This document shows positions 52,881-61,011 of a DNA stretch of 64,000 nucleotides, piece by piece. Within the stretch, counting starts at the first letter, position 1. Each line of letters starts with the position of its first letter. Location of the stretch: assembly GCF_005889735.1 (NCBI RefSeq), contig NZ_VCKY01000021.1:1-64000 (forward strand). Reading direction: 5' to 3'. Origin of the DNA: Nonomuraea turkmeniaca (GTDB lineage: Bacteria; Actinomycetota; Actinomycetes; Streptosporangiales; Streptosporangiaceae). The translations under genes were made by a program, and so were the position numbers. The notes below the pieces were generated by a model, which saw only the letters and a program-made list of their open reading frames with translations, did not search any database and had not been told where the DNA came from.

Positions 52881-53306
52881 GTGAGTAGGGGGCATCGCGC
52901 GGTGCCGCACATCGCCGGCATCGCCGTGGAGGCATGGGCGGACACTCGCGAGGAGTGCCTGGCGGAGGCAGTGCAGGCGCTGGTGGAGAACTTCGCCGAC
53001 GTGGGCGACGCCGTGCCGGACGACAGCATCGTGATCGTCTCGGCCGAGGAGACGGACGAGGCGCTGCTCCTCGATGTGCTGGACGAGGCGATCTACCAGG
53101 TGGAGGCGTGCCGGCGGGTGGCGGTGGACGTCTCTGTCGACGAGCGCACAAAGGCCACTGCAGGGCAGGTCGAGGTACGCCTGGCCACCGTGCCGGTCGC
53201 CACCGTGGACCGGGTGGGCCCGGTGCCCAAGGCGGTCGCCGTACGCCACCTGCGCTTCGGCAAGACCGACGGCGTGTGGCAAGCCCACGTGAATGTCGAC
53301 GTCTAG
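52881..53306 (+). CDS. Archease
   Basis: The protein is about 141 residues from GTG 52881. The archease pattern is clear: HIAGIAVEAWADTREECLAE, VQALVENFADVGD, LLLDVLDEAIYQVEACRRVA, VPKAVAVRHLRFGKTDG (C-terminal). Archease stimulates the RNA ligase RtcB in tRNA/RNA repair. No rtcB is in this window. It is divergent from the PemK-like gene, an RNA-cleavage/RNA-repair neighbourhood that may be coincidental. Confidence 0.85.
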   Translation: MSRGHRAVPHIAGIAVEAWADTREECLAEAVQALVENFADVGDAVPDDSIVIVSAEETDEALLLDVLDEAIYQVEACRRVAVDVSVDERTKATAGQVEVRLATVPVATVDRVGPVPKAVAVRHLRFGKTDGVWQAHVNVDV

Positions 53307-53443
53307 CCCCGCCCAGCCCGGTCTTACGCTGCCGTTCTGTGAACTCTCGTGAAAACTAGGTTACGCCCCCGCGTGTCCTATTCCTCCCGACTCTCCAGCC
53401 CCATCAAGCTAGGGGCGTTCCCCGCCCCCCGGGAGGATTTGCC

Positions 53444-53719
53444 ATGCTCAGGCGTACGCCCCTGTTCGGTACGAAGACCCGCATCACCTTCACCCTGCCC
53501 CCGGACCAGCCAGCCGGCATCGTCAGCGTGGTCGGCGACTTCAACGACTGGTCACCCGGCCGCCACGAACTCCTGCCCCGCCGCAACGGCCTGCGTACGG
53601 TGTCGGTGATCCTCCCTCCGGGGACCCACCGCTTCCGCTACCTGGCAACCGGCGGCGTGTGGTTCGACGACGAGTCGGCCGACCGCATCGACCACCACGG
53701 CAGCCTGCTTCAGCTCTGA
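53444..53719 (+). CDS. Isolated CBM48 (glycogen-binding) domain protein
   Basis: The 91-residue protein (GGGAGGATTTGCC before the ATG) is a single CBM48/isoamylase N-terminal domain: ITFTLPPDQPAGIVSVVGDF, NDWSPGRHELLPR, VILPPGTHRFRYLATGG. Such domains bind alpha-glucans in branching and debranching enzymes and AMPK beta subunits. Stand-alone copies are common in actinobacteria; their role is not established. Confidence 0.88.
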   Translation: MLRRTPLFGTKTRITFTLPPDQPAGIVSVVGDFNDWSPGRHELLPRRNGLRTVSVILPPGTHRFRYLATGGVWFDDESADRIDHHGSLLQL

Positions 53720-53744
53720 CAGCAGCAGGAACACGCCGGCGACG

Positions 53745-54200
53745 TCATGGCTGGTCGAGGCGTACGAAAGTCGCGCCGGCGGCGGCCGCGCGGGCGCCGA
53801 GGACGTGCCCGTCGCACATCCTCGTCTCCGTTCCGGCCCGGTCGAGCACCTTCCACGTCACCGGCTCCACGCACGGCTGGCCGAGCTGGCTGTAGTTCCA
53901 GGTGCGACCGCACACCCGGCATGTGGAGACGCCGGCTCTGGAGGCGAGGGTGTTGCCGTGCTCGGGGCAGACCCGCCACGGCAGGCCGCACGGCTGCGCC
54001 TGGAGCTGGGCCAGCTCTGTGGCCGCGCGCTCCAGGTCCGCGGCGCCTCTGGCCAGCCAATCCGCGGCGTTCCTCGCCACCGCGAGGTGGTCCGGCTCCG
54101 GCGAGCCGTTCGGGGCGCTGCCGCAGAGTGCACGAACCTCGGCGGTGAGCGCCTCGGCGCGGCTCGCGAGGGCGCGCAGGTGCGCGGGAGTGACGGTCAT
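53745..54200 (-). CDS. Hypothetical protein with cysteine pairs
   Basis: The protein is about 151 residues from ATG 54200 (GGGAG upstream). The N-terminal half is a helical Ala-rich coil (ALASRAEALTAEVRAL; LERAATELAQLQAQP). The second half has Cys/His motifs (RVCPEHGNTLASRAG, TCRVCGRTWNYSQLGQPC, MCDGHVLGARA) resembling a zinc ribbon. No family recognised. Confidence 0.65.
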   Translation of the reverse strand: MTVTPAHLRALASRAEALTAEVRALCGSAPNGSPEPDHLAVARNAADWLARGAADLERAATELAQLQAQPCGLPWRVCPEHGNTLASRAGVSTCRVCGRTWNYSQLGQPCVEPVTWKVLDRAGTETRMCDGHVLGARAAAAGATFVRLDQP

Positions 54201-54306
54201 GCATGCTCCCATCTCGCAAAGGCCGACGTGGTCGCGGCCGGGGACTGGTTGCTGTGTGGACCCTACGTCGTGTACGGCGGCACCGGACCGACGCGGCTCG
54301 GGGTAG

Positions 54307-54912
54307 TCATGGGCGGCCGGTGGGCGAGCGCGCGTACCACGTCGTGGCGCTCACCGTGGCGGGACCGCGTTCCCAGCTCAGCGGGGTATCAGGGGTCAGG
54401 ACGTCGGCCGCCCAGGCTTGCGCGTCGTCGTCAGTGACGATGCGCGGCCGGGGAACCCGGCTGACCACGTCGAGCAGGTACCAGCCGCCGGGATGGCGGA
54501 AGAGGGCGTACTGCTCGACCAGCAGGCCGCTGGTGGTGTGCCAGCCACCGTCCGGATCGGCCTCGTCGAGCGGCTCCCACGGCCGCAGCCGGGCGACGAC
54601 CTGGCGAGCGGCCCAGGACTTGGCCATGGACGTGGTGCAGGCGCGCGGCATGCGGGCAAGGACGATGCCCGCCACCAGGTGCTGCCGGTGCCGGCGCAGC
54701 ACGTAGACGGTGCCCGTCTGCGCCGGCGCGGGAGCGGCGCGGTCGAGTCCTGGATGGACGCGCTGCGAGACCACCGTGTCGAGCAGGCCGACGGAGGCCG
54801 TGCCGCCGAGGTCGTGATGGAACGACGCGGTGTCGGAGAGGTCCATGGTGAGATCCGGCAAGGTGTCGGAGAGCTTGCGGGGATGATCGTCGCTATCGCC
54901 GGCTCCAGTCAC
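54307..54912 (-). CDS. Hypothetical protein
   Basis: The protein is about 201 residues if started at GTG 54912; ATG 54846 is an alternative and neither has a clear ribosome-binding site. It is soluble, with segments such as LRPWEPLDEADPDGGWHTTS and QYALFRHPGGWYLLDVVSRV but no recognised domain. It is divergent from the MFS gene at 55219 across an operator-rich gap. Confidence 0.55.
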   Translation of the reverse strand: MTGAGDSDDHPRKLSDTLPDLTMDLSDTASFHHDLGGTASVGLLDTVVSQRVHPGLDRAAPAPAQTGTVYVLRRHRQHLVAGIVLARMPRACTTSMAKSWAARQVVARLRPWEPLDEADPDGGWHTTSGLLVEQYALFRHPGGWYLLDVVSRVPRPRIVTDDDAQAWAADVLTPDTPLSWERGPATVSATTWYARSPTGRP

Positions 54913-55020
54913 CCACCGACGATAGAACGATCCGGGCCAGATGATCCAACACTCCGGACGGCGTTCCGCAGCCGACTGCCGGACGGCTCCGCACGTGCCG
55001 GCTAGCACTTAGCCACCATG

Positions 55021-55034
55021 CGGACAATCGTCCG
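55021..55034. promoter_or_regulatory. Operator-like inverted repeat 1
   Basis: CGGACAATCGTCCG has 5-bp perfect arms around four bases. It is the upstream member of a pair flanking a promoter-like sequence before the MFS gene. The form resembles TetR-family operators. Confidence 0.5.
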
Positions 55035-55060
55035 TGACGTTACATCTGCGGTACAGCCTC

Positions 55061-55089
55061 TTGACAGGCATTCTCGTGCACATCATTCT
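55061..55089 (+). promoter_or_regulatory. Candidate promoter of the MFS gene
   Basis: TTGACA (55061-55066) and CATTCT (55084-55089) are separated by 17 bases. The promoter lies between the two operator-like repeats, consistent with repression of the gene at 55219. Confidence 0.4.
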
Positions 55090-55114
55090 GAGGCCAACTC
55101 ATGCGACCACTGTA

Positions 55115-55128
55115 CGGACGACCGTCCG
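55115..55128. promoter_or_regulatory. Operator-like inverted repeat 2
   Basis: CGGACGACCGTCCG matches repeat 1 in both arms. It lies 94 bases downstream of it and 91 bases before the MFS start codon, within the predicted 5' leader. Confidence 0.5.
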
Positions 55129-55218
55129 CTTGATAATTCCCCATACCCGCCGTGCCGGCATCCCAGCTTTGACGTGCAGCAAGCCGGGTTGTACCCCTCC
55201 CGCACCTAGGAGAGCGAG

Positions 55219-56484
55219 ATGAGCAGCACCACCGAGCGTCCACAAGGCGATTCCCCCCACGCGAGTTCCCAGCAGTTGACGAAAGCCTCTGTCGCGATCG
55301 GGTTCGCGGTCCTGTGCGCCTCGTACATGCTCAACGCGATGGACCGGCAGATCTTCTATCCCCTGCTGCCCGAGATCCGGACCGAGCTCGGCTTCTCCCT
55401 TGAGCAGGGCGGGCTGCTGGCCACCGGATTCACGCTGGGGCTGGCGCTCGCCGGGCTGCCGACCGGCTATCTGGCCGACCGGCTCTCCCGCAAGGCCATT
55501 GTCGTCGTCAGCGTGCTGGTCTACTCCCTCGGCACGCTGGCCATCCCACTGGCCGTGGGCTTCGTCGACATGAGCGTCTACCGCCTGGTCTCGGGTATCG
55601 GCGAGGGCGTCCAGGCCACCGCGCTGTACGCGGTGATCGGGGCGTTCTTCTTCCACCGCCGCGCGCTGGCCGCAGGCGTCGTGGGGGTGGCCTTCGGTCT
55701 GGGCGTGTTCCTGGGTCCGCTCATCGGCACCGGATTCGCCGAGAGCTGGGGGACATGGCGGGCGCCGTTCTTCCTGTTCGCCGCCGCCGGTCTCGTCATG
55801 AGCCTGCTCATCGTGGTCACGGTGTCTCGCAAGATGACCGAGTCGGTCACCGGCGGGACCACGGAAGCCGATGCCACGTCCTATGACCACGTGCCGGCGT
55901 CCCCGTACAACCGCAACACCCTCGGGATCGGCATCGCCTGCGCCGTGTCCGGCCTGGTCTTCTACGGCTACCTCGGCCTCTACCCCACCTTCCTGCGCGA
56001 AGCGCTCGGGTTCGCCCCAGACCAGGCGGCCTTCGCCGTGTCGATGGGTGGCCTTGGCGCCATGATGGCCCTGCCGGCCGGCTGGCTGGGCGACCGGTTC
56101 AACCAGGCCCGCCTCCTGATGTTCGCCATGGTCGCCACCGCGGTCACCGCGTACCTGATGTACCAGGTCGCCACCGCCGCCCCGGCCCAGTACCTGCTGT
56201 CCTTCCTTATGGGCACCTTCGCCAGCGGCTTCCTGTTCACCAACTGCTCCACCGCCATGCAGCGCGCCGTCCGACCGCGACAAGTCGGCCGCGGAGCCGG
56301 CCTGTTCATCCTCACCTACTACGTCGCCGCGGCCTTCTCCGGTCTCCTGTTCGCCCGCCTGGTCGGCGCACTCGGCTGGGACGGCGCCGGCCTGTGGCAG
56401 CTCACGCTCCTTCCCGTACTCGGTGTCGCGGGCCTCCTGCTGGTCGACCCGGCCAGGATGGTCCTCCCGCGAGCCCCTAAGTAG
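55219..56484 (+). CDS. MFS transporter
   Basis: The 421-residue membrane protein has 12 helices and an intact motif A (TGYLADRLSRKAIVVVS) and its repeat (PAGWLGDRFNQARLLMF). AGGAGAG precedes the ATG. It resembles sugar-phosphate/aromatic-acid type major facilitators. Paired operator-like repeats upstream suggest control by a TetR-type repressor not encoded within the window. Substrate unknown. Confidence 0.9.
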   Translation: MSSTTERPQGDSPHASSQQLTKASVAIGFAVLCASYMLNAMDRQIFYPLLPEIRTELGFSLEQGGLLATGFTLGLALAGLPTGYLADRLSRKAIVVVSVLVYSLGTLAIPLAVGFVDMSVYRLVSGIGEGVQATALYAVIGAFFFHRRALAAGVVGVAFGLGVFLGPLIGTGFAESWGTWRAPFFLFAAAGLVMSLLIVVTVSRKMTESVTGGTTEADATSYDHVPASPYNRNTLGIGIACAVSGLVFYGYLGLYPTFLREALGFAPDQAAFAVSMGGLGAMMALPAGWLGDRFNQARLLMFAMVATAVTAYLMYQVATAAPAQYLLSFLMGTFASGFLFTNCSTAMQRAVRPRQVGRGAGLFILTYYVAAAFSGLLFARLVGALGWDGAGLWQLTLLPVLGVAGLLLVDPARMVLPRAPK

Positions 56485-56889
56485 AGGTCGGCGGCTCCGT
56501 CGCGGAAACCTCGAGCCATAGGCGCAGTGACACGCCAAATTTCGAGCGGTTTATTCCACCATCCGTCCAGGCGAGCTTGGCGGTCAGTGCGTCAGCTTCC
56601 ATCGGGACTTGAAAACTCTCGCGCCCATCGGTCCAGCACCGCCGACGACGGGCGGCGGAAAGTCTCCGGGTCAGTTCAACGACACGCCTGAAGTCATGAG
56701 TGACCACGAACAGTCTCGCGTGGAGCTTGCTGTCAGAACAGGCGAGCTGCAGCCGTGCGACGGACTGACCGATGCGCGGAACGACTCCATTGCCGTGCCA
56801 TGGTCGGCGGCTCCGAACCCGGTGGAGGCCACGATGGCCCGCACCGGACGATGGGGGTGACCGCGTGAACCTCGCCTCGCCCTCCTGGC
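56485..56889. other. Stretch without a supported gene
   Basis: About 400 bases between the MFS gene and an MFS remnant. The open frames on both strands lack good starts and recognisable domains. One minus-strand frame (ending near 56477) has protein-like composition over about 90 codons, but no start or family could be supported. Confidence 0.4.
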
Positions 56890-57254
56890 GGGAGTTGCTG
56901 GGCGGCTTCTCGGCTTCGCCACGTTCACGGCGGGTTGGCTGGCCTGTGCGGTGAGCCCGGCGATGGCGGTGCTGCTGGCTTCGCGCGGAGTTCGGGGGCT
57001 GGGTGCGGGCCTGCTGTCCGGGCTGGGGTTCGCCGTCATCCGTTCGGCGCTGCCATCGCGGCTGTGGACGCGCGGCGCTGATGTCGGCGATGTACGGTGT
57101 CGGCAACTTCGCCGGTCCGGCGCTCGGCGGCCTGTTCGCCCAGTTGGGCTCGTGGCGGCTGGCGTTCGCGGTGATGGCGGTGGTCGCCGCGATGTGCGGT
57201 GCGCTCCGCAACCACTGGAGCTCACGCGCGGGACATCGATCGGCGGCAACGTGA
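56890..57254 (+). pseudogene. MFS transporter fragment, frameshifted and truncated
   Basis: Two frames join into one MFS piece: FATFTAGWLACAVSPAMAVL and RGLGAGLLSGLGFAVIRSAL, then after a shift near 57075 MSAMYGVGNFAGPALGGLFA and QLGSWRLAFAVMAVVAAM. This matches the drug-exporter (DHA2-like) helices 3-6. Both ends are missing, so the gene is dead. Confidence 0.7.
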
Positions 57255-57355
57255 ACCGGCGTTGTCATCACCCGGCAAGGGGGCGGCCACCTCGGGCACC
57301 CCGCGCTAGTCCCGCGCTAGTGAGGCGCTAACACGGAGCAGAAACATACCTCGGC

Positions 57356-57871
57356 ATGGCTCTAGTGGTGGTGGCCTGCCAGGTCTTGCTCGCTGCGGTG
57401 TTCGCCGTGTCGGCTTTCACCAAGCTGCGTAGCCGTGCGGCGCTGCGGGCCTTCTCGTCTTCTCTGGTGATGTTGCCCGTGCGGGTTCGATGGCCGGCGG
57501 CCGTGGTGGTGGCAGCCGTGGAGGCCGTCGTGCCCGTCGCGATGTTGTTCCCAGCGCTGGGGCTGGCCATGAGCGGGACACTGCTGGTCTGTTTCTCGGC
57601 GTGGGTCGCCGTTTCCATCCGGCGGGGGACGCGGGCCTCGTGCCGCTGTTTCGGCGCTTCGGAGGTCCCGCTGGGCCCGTCGCACCTGGTGCGCAACAGC
57701 CTGCTGCTGGCGGTGGTCGTGCTGGGCTGGGCAGGTCTGGCAGCCCCCGGCGATGTCACGGCTGCCGGGCTGGCGATCGCCGCAGTCGCCGGTCTGGTAG
57801 GAGCCATCCTCTTGATCGTCTTCGACGACCTCGCCGATCTGTTCATGGAAAGACCCGGGGAGCGGGTGTGA
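57356..57871 (+). CDS. MauE/DoxX-like membrane protein
   Basis: The 171-residue protein has four to five membrane helices and the family cysteine motif (RASCRCFGASEVPLG, about residue 97-111), typical of MauE. In methylamine dehydrogenase maturation MauE works with the thioredoxin-like MauD to form disulfides. The stop overlaps the ATG of the next gene (TGATG), which encodes a MauD/TlpA-like protein, so the pair is translationally coupled. It is the first gene of the 57.4-59.3 kb peptide locus. Confidence 0.88.
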   Translation: MALVVVACQVLLAAVFAVSAFTKLRSRAALRAFSSSLVMLPVRVRWPAAVVVAAVEAVVPVAMLFPALGLAMSGTLLVCFSAWVAVSIRRGTRASCRCFGASEVPLGPSHLVRNSLLLAVVVLGWAGLAAPGDVTAAGLAIAAVAGLVGAILLIVFDDLADLFMERPGERV

Positions 57872-58388
57872 TGGAATATCTCGCCGCGGCCGTCGTTGCG
57901 GTCGGTCTGCTGTGCATGGTGAATCTGCTGCTGATGGCCGGAGTGATCCGTCGGCTCCGCAAGTTGGCCGCGCAACCCGCGTTCGGTCCGCCGATGATGG
58001 ATGGGCTTGTCATCGGCGAGAGGATGCCGGAGTTCGCGGCCATGACCACCGCCGGCGAGCCGGTCTCTCATGAGCTTCTGGGTGGGCCCGCGCTCATTGC
58101 CTTCTTCTCCCCAGCTGCCTGCCTTGTCAGGAGCTGCTGCCGCGGTTCATCGCACGAGCCCGCCGGTCCTCAAGCCAGGCTTTCGCCGTGGTCGTCGCCG
58201 ATCCCGGTGAGGACGTCGCCGAGGAGATCGAGCGCCTGGGTGACGTGGCGAGGGTCGTGGTCGAGGCACCGATGGGTGACCTGCAGAGCACGTTCAAGGT
58301 CAGCGGGTACCCAACCGTCTACGTGATCGATGCCGACGGCACGGTAGCGGGCACCGACCTGGACGCGCTGGCCCTGGTGGGAGCGTGA
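57871..58388 (+). pseudogene. Thioredoxin-like (MauD/TlpA) protein, single frameshift at the active site
   Basis: ATG 57871 opens an N-terminal membrane anchor (MEYLAAAVVAVGLLCMVNLL) and a thioredoxin-like lead-in (PALIAFFSP). After the C-run 58109-58112 the coherent reading continues in another frame as SCLPCQELLPRF (CxxC active site), VVVADPGEDVAEEIERLGDV and VSGYPTVYVIDADGTVAG, ending at TGA 58388. Adding one C to that run restores a complete ~170-residue protein. It may be a real mutation or a homopolymer sequencing error. Confidence 0.75.
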
Positions 58389-58595
58389 TCGCCGCCACGA
58401 AGGCGGCCGCCCTGCCACATCGTTCGCAGTATCTCGACACTCGGATCGGGCGAGTCTTCACCGCTCGCGCAAGTGCGGGGCCGGCCCCAGAGGCCGAAGC
58501 ACGACCTCATGGCCATCGGCGGGTCGTACGCCCCGCTGTTCCGCCCGCGGGCCGGCGGCTACCAGCAGCAGGAAGAGGAGGTGGTCCTGCGGTGA
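58385..58595 (+). pseudogene. ABC exporter remnant (C-terminal end)
   Basis: One frame ends KHDLMAIGGSYAPLFRPRAG and GYQQQEEEVVLR at TGA 58593-58595, the characteristic C-terminus of ABC-type exporters with fused ATPase domains (the HDxLM...YxxLFxxQ tail). A GTG at 58385 overlaps the preceding stop, as a normal start would. Only about 60-70 codons remain of the ~580 expected, so an internal deletion removed the transporter. Its stop overlaps the signal-peptidase GTG. Confidence 0.65.
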
Positions 58596-59104
58596 CCGCC
58601 TCGATCCTCCTCGCCACCGGGTGCGCTGCCATTGCTCTCATCGCGCTGATCGTATGGCTGCGCCGGGCGTACTCGATCATCCGCGTGGACGGCTACAGCA
58701 TGGCGCCCACTCTCACCGACGGCGATCAGCTCGTGGCCCGGCGAGTGGCCCCGTCTGCCCTGAGAAACGGCCATATCGCCGTGGTGCTCAGCCCACTGCC
58801 GATGGGCGGCCCCTTCCTCATCAAGCGCATCGTCGCGCTGCCCGGCGATCCGGTCCCTTTATCCGTGCGGCCCCTGGTGCCCGATGCCCGTGTACCCGAC
58901 GGACAACTCATCCTGATCGGCGACAACACCGACGCCAGCTTCGACTCTCGCGACCACGGCTACTTCCCCATCGCCGATGTCCACGCCATCACCCTTCGAA
59001 AGCTAACCCCTGCCAGAGACCCCAGCAGAAGGGAGAGCGAGCCGGTAAGAGAATTTTTCACTGCAAATCAAATCGGCAACACAGAAATGGAACAAACGAA
59101 GTGA
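58592..59104 (+). CDS. S26-family signal peptidase
   Basis: The protein is about 170 residues from GTG 58592 (GGAGGTG upstream), with one N-terminal membrane helix. Catalytic Ser36 is in VDGYSMAPTLTDGDQ and Lys78 in LIKRIVALPGDPV. The GDNTDASFDSRDHGYFPI box follows. It is a small type I signal peptidase with the full dyad. A charged extension (about 25 residues) ends the protein. The stop overlaps the ATG of the cysteine-rich peptide gene (TGATG), so it is most likely dedicated to that peptide. Confidence 0.9.
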   Translation: MTASILLATGCAAIALIALIVWLRRAYSIIRVDGYSMAPTLTDGDQLVARRVAPSALRNGHIAVVLSPLPMGGPFLIKRIVALPGDPVPLSVRPLVPDARVPDGQLILIGDNTDASFDSRDHGYFPIADVHAITLRKLTPARDPSRRESEPVREFFTANQIGNTEMEQTK

Positions 59105-59313
59105 TGCGATCCATCGGAAGTATCGGCGACCGTCTTCTTGCGCTGGTCGTTCCAGAACACCGCGCTGCGGCGGACGAGTGCTCCACGCAATATCGCTGCA
59201 ACCCGGGCGGCTGTGTTGGGTACTCGATGCACGGGAGAAGGCAGGCCAGAACTGTCTGCCGGGCAGCCGGTATAGGACCGTGGCGGAATACAGCTTATTG
59301 CTGCTACCTTTGA
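59104..59313 (+). CDS. 69-residue six-cysteine peptide precursor
   Basis: ATG 59104 overlaps the signal-peptidase stop. The peptide has a leader-like N-terminus (MRSIGSIGDRLLALVVPEHR), an AAA that could be a cleavage site (residues 21-23), and a C-terminal part with six cysteines (C26, C32, C37, C52, C66, C67), Gly and aromatic residues, ending YCCYL. Spacing suggests up to three disulfides. Context (MauE, thioredoxin-like protein, exporter remnant, peptidase) supports a secreted disulfide-rich peptide, possibly a bacteriocin. No family was recognised with certainty. Confidence 0.7.
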   Translation: MRSIGSIGDRLLALVVPEHRAAADECSTQYRCNPGGCVGYSMHGRRQARTVCRAAGIGPWRNTAYCCYL

Positions 59314-59860
59314 TTGCTGGCTGGGCGCTTGGAGCACCTGAAGATGTGCGCGCAGGCATGCTTGGTAGGCTTTCCGGCGCTCAGCCTGGATCCACGGCCT
59401 GAACATGGGAGCGAGGGTCCGAAAGGCAAATGAGGTGCTCTTTGAGCTGGGATGATGGAGTTCTTGACGCTTCCAGCCGCCCAGCTCCAAGGACGCCTCT
59501 TGCTAATCAGAAACTAGGCATCGCTCCGCCGCCGTCACCGTGTCCTGTTCAACCGGCTTCACCGCGCGTCTTCAAGAAGCGTCCCCCGGAATCCGCTCAG
59601 CGAAGAGCTCGACCGGAAAGCACCCGAGGCCGAGGTATGACGAGGAGACTAGACCCTGCCATCGTGGCCTCATCCGAGCAGGTAAAGGATCTGCTGATCG
59701 CCGTGAGCTACGCGGATGGCGGCGCGGGGATCGGCTATGAGGTGGCGATGGCGCAGCCCAAAGTCCACGGTCGAGTTGTACGCGGCGATCCGCCGGATTC
59801 TCGACGGTGCGCCCATACGTTGGTGCCGGGCAGGCATTCACCAGAGCTCGCATGCTGATG
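59314..59860. other. Stretch without a supported gene
   Basis: About 550 bases follow the peptide gene. A 73-codon frame (59637-59858) begins MTRRLDPAIVASSEQVKDLL and looks coding for its first ~45 codons, then loses character; it may be a gene remnant. A minus-strand frame (59068-59490) lacks a start context. Nothing else is supported. Confidence 0.4.
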
Positions 59861-60781
59861 CTAGGCATCCGCTCGGCGGAGGCGTTCGGCTGCTTGTGCC
59901 CGGAGCGCATTGCCGGACACCGGGATGTCGCCGTGCAGTGCTTCCCATCGGGCGTTGTGCGCTGCCGGCCACAAGCTGGCCGCCCACGCGATCTCCTGCT
60001 CCACGGCCGTGAACAAGCGCCCCCGAATGTCCTGATAGGCCACCAGGAACGCCTCGGAACTTTCGATCGGTGCCAGCGTGGGCGGCCCGGCGCTGGCGAA
60101 CGCCCCACTCGCCGCTCCCACCAGCGCCGCCTCCGGTTGCCACGCCAGGCTGTCCCAGTCGTGCACCGCCCACACCTCTCGACCGTGCCACCGGAGGTTC
60201 TGCGCCTCGAAGTCGGCGTGGCCCAGCACGCACGGCAGGCCGGCGGCCAGTATCCGCCCGCGGGCCCGGTCGGCCGTGTCAACGACGAATGCGGGCACGG
60301 CACTCTGGTCCGGCTCATCGAGGAACTCGATCGCCGGCCACACCCCGGAATCCGAGTGGTCCCAACGCACCCAGCGCGGATTCGGCAGCGGCGGCGCGAC
60401 GGTCACGTCGGCCAGTTCGGCCATCAACTGAGCGAACACCTCCGCGTAGCGCACGGCCACGTCCGGCGAGTCCCCGTGCAACACGTCGCCGCCGGGCCTG
60501 AACTCCTCGGCGTGCACGGCCAGCGAACCGACACCGACCACCGGCGTGAGCGGCCGGGCACATGGAAACCCGCGCTTGGCCAACCGGGCCTGCGCCGCGA
60601 CACACGACCCGGCCCGACCGTCATCGGCGCGCGTCTTGACCACGACGTTCGTACCATCTGCCAACCGGAGACCGAACACCATCGACATCTGTTGCAGCTG
60701 GAACAGCACGTCGGCGGGTTCGCCACCCAGATGGTCCAGACACCAAGCCGGCAACCAGTCCGGCAGATCGTCCAACGGCAC
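59861..60781 (-). CDS. Aminoglycoside phosphotransferase-family kinase
   Basis: The 306-residue protein has a protein-kinase-like APH fold: VVVKTRADDG (ATP lysine), CVLGHADFEAQNLRW (catalytic HxDxxxxN) and WAVHDWDSLAW (metal Asp). All catalytic residues are present. APH-family kinases act on aminoglycosides, choline, homoserine or other small substrates; resistance should not be assumed. It stands alone between degraded regions. Confidence 0.88.
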   Translation of the reverse strand: MPLDDLPDWLPAWCLDHLGGEPADVLFQLQQMSMVFGLRLADGTNVVVKTRADDGRAGSCVAAQARLAKRGFPCARPLTPVVGVGSLAVHAEEFRPGGDVLHGDSPDVAVRYAEVFAQLMAELADVTVAPPLPNPRWVRWDHSDSGVWPAIEFLDEPDQSAVPAFVVDTADRARGRILAAGLPCVLGHADFEAQNLRWHGREVWAVHDWDSLAWQPEAALVGAASGAFASAGPPTLAPIESSEAFLVAYQDIRGRLFTAVEQEIAWAASLWPAAHNARWEALHGDIPVSGNALRAQAAERLRRADA

Positions 60782-61011
60782 AGTGAGGACTGTGCCATGT
60801 GCACGAAGGCAGCGGAAGCGCTGGCTATGGACACAGGCAATGGGAGCCGGCCCCGCCCCGCTGGGCGCTGCTGCTTCTCACCGACATCCCCGAGCCGCCA
60901 CATGACTGAACGCCGTCTCCAAATCGACCGGCAAACGCTCCAGCCTTCATCGGCAGAATCAGCATGCGGTCACCTGGGCGTCAGCGCCTCTCCAGTCCCC
61001 ACTCCTGTCAC

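Noticed and set aside
56477-57271. 264-codon minus-strand frame
   Set aside because: Spans the MFS remnant antisense; only its last ~90 codons look protein-like and no start is available.
59068-59490. 140-codon minus-strand frame opposite the cysteine-rich peptide
   Set aside because: No ribosome-binding site or domain, and it is antisense to coupled genes with better support.
59637-59858. 73-codon + strand frame
   Set aside because: First part looks coding but the second does not; weak ribosome-binding site. Kept only as a possible remnant in the gene-free stretch.
59861-60781. Aminoglycoside resistance gene
   Set aside because: The APH fold is clear but the family covers many non-resistance kinases; no mobile context or close match to a known resistance enzyme could be shown.
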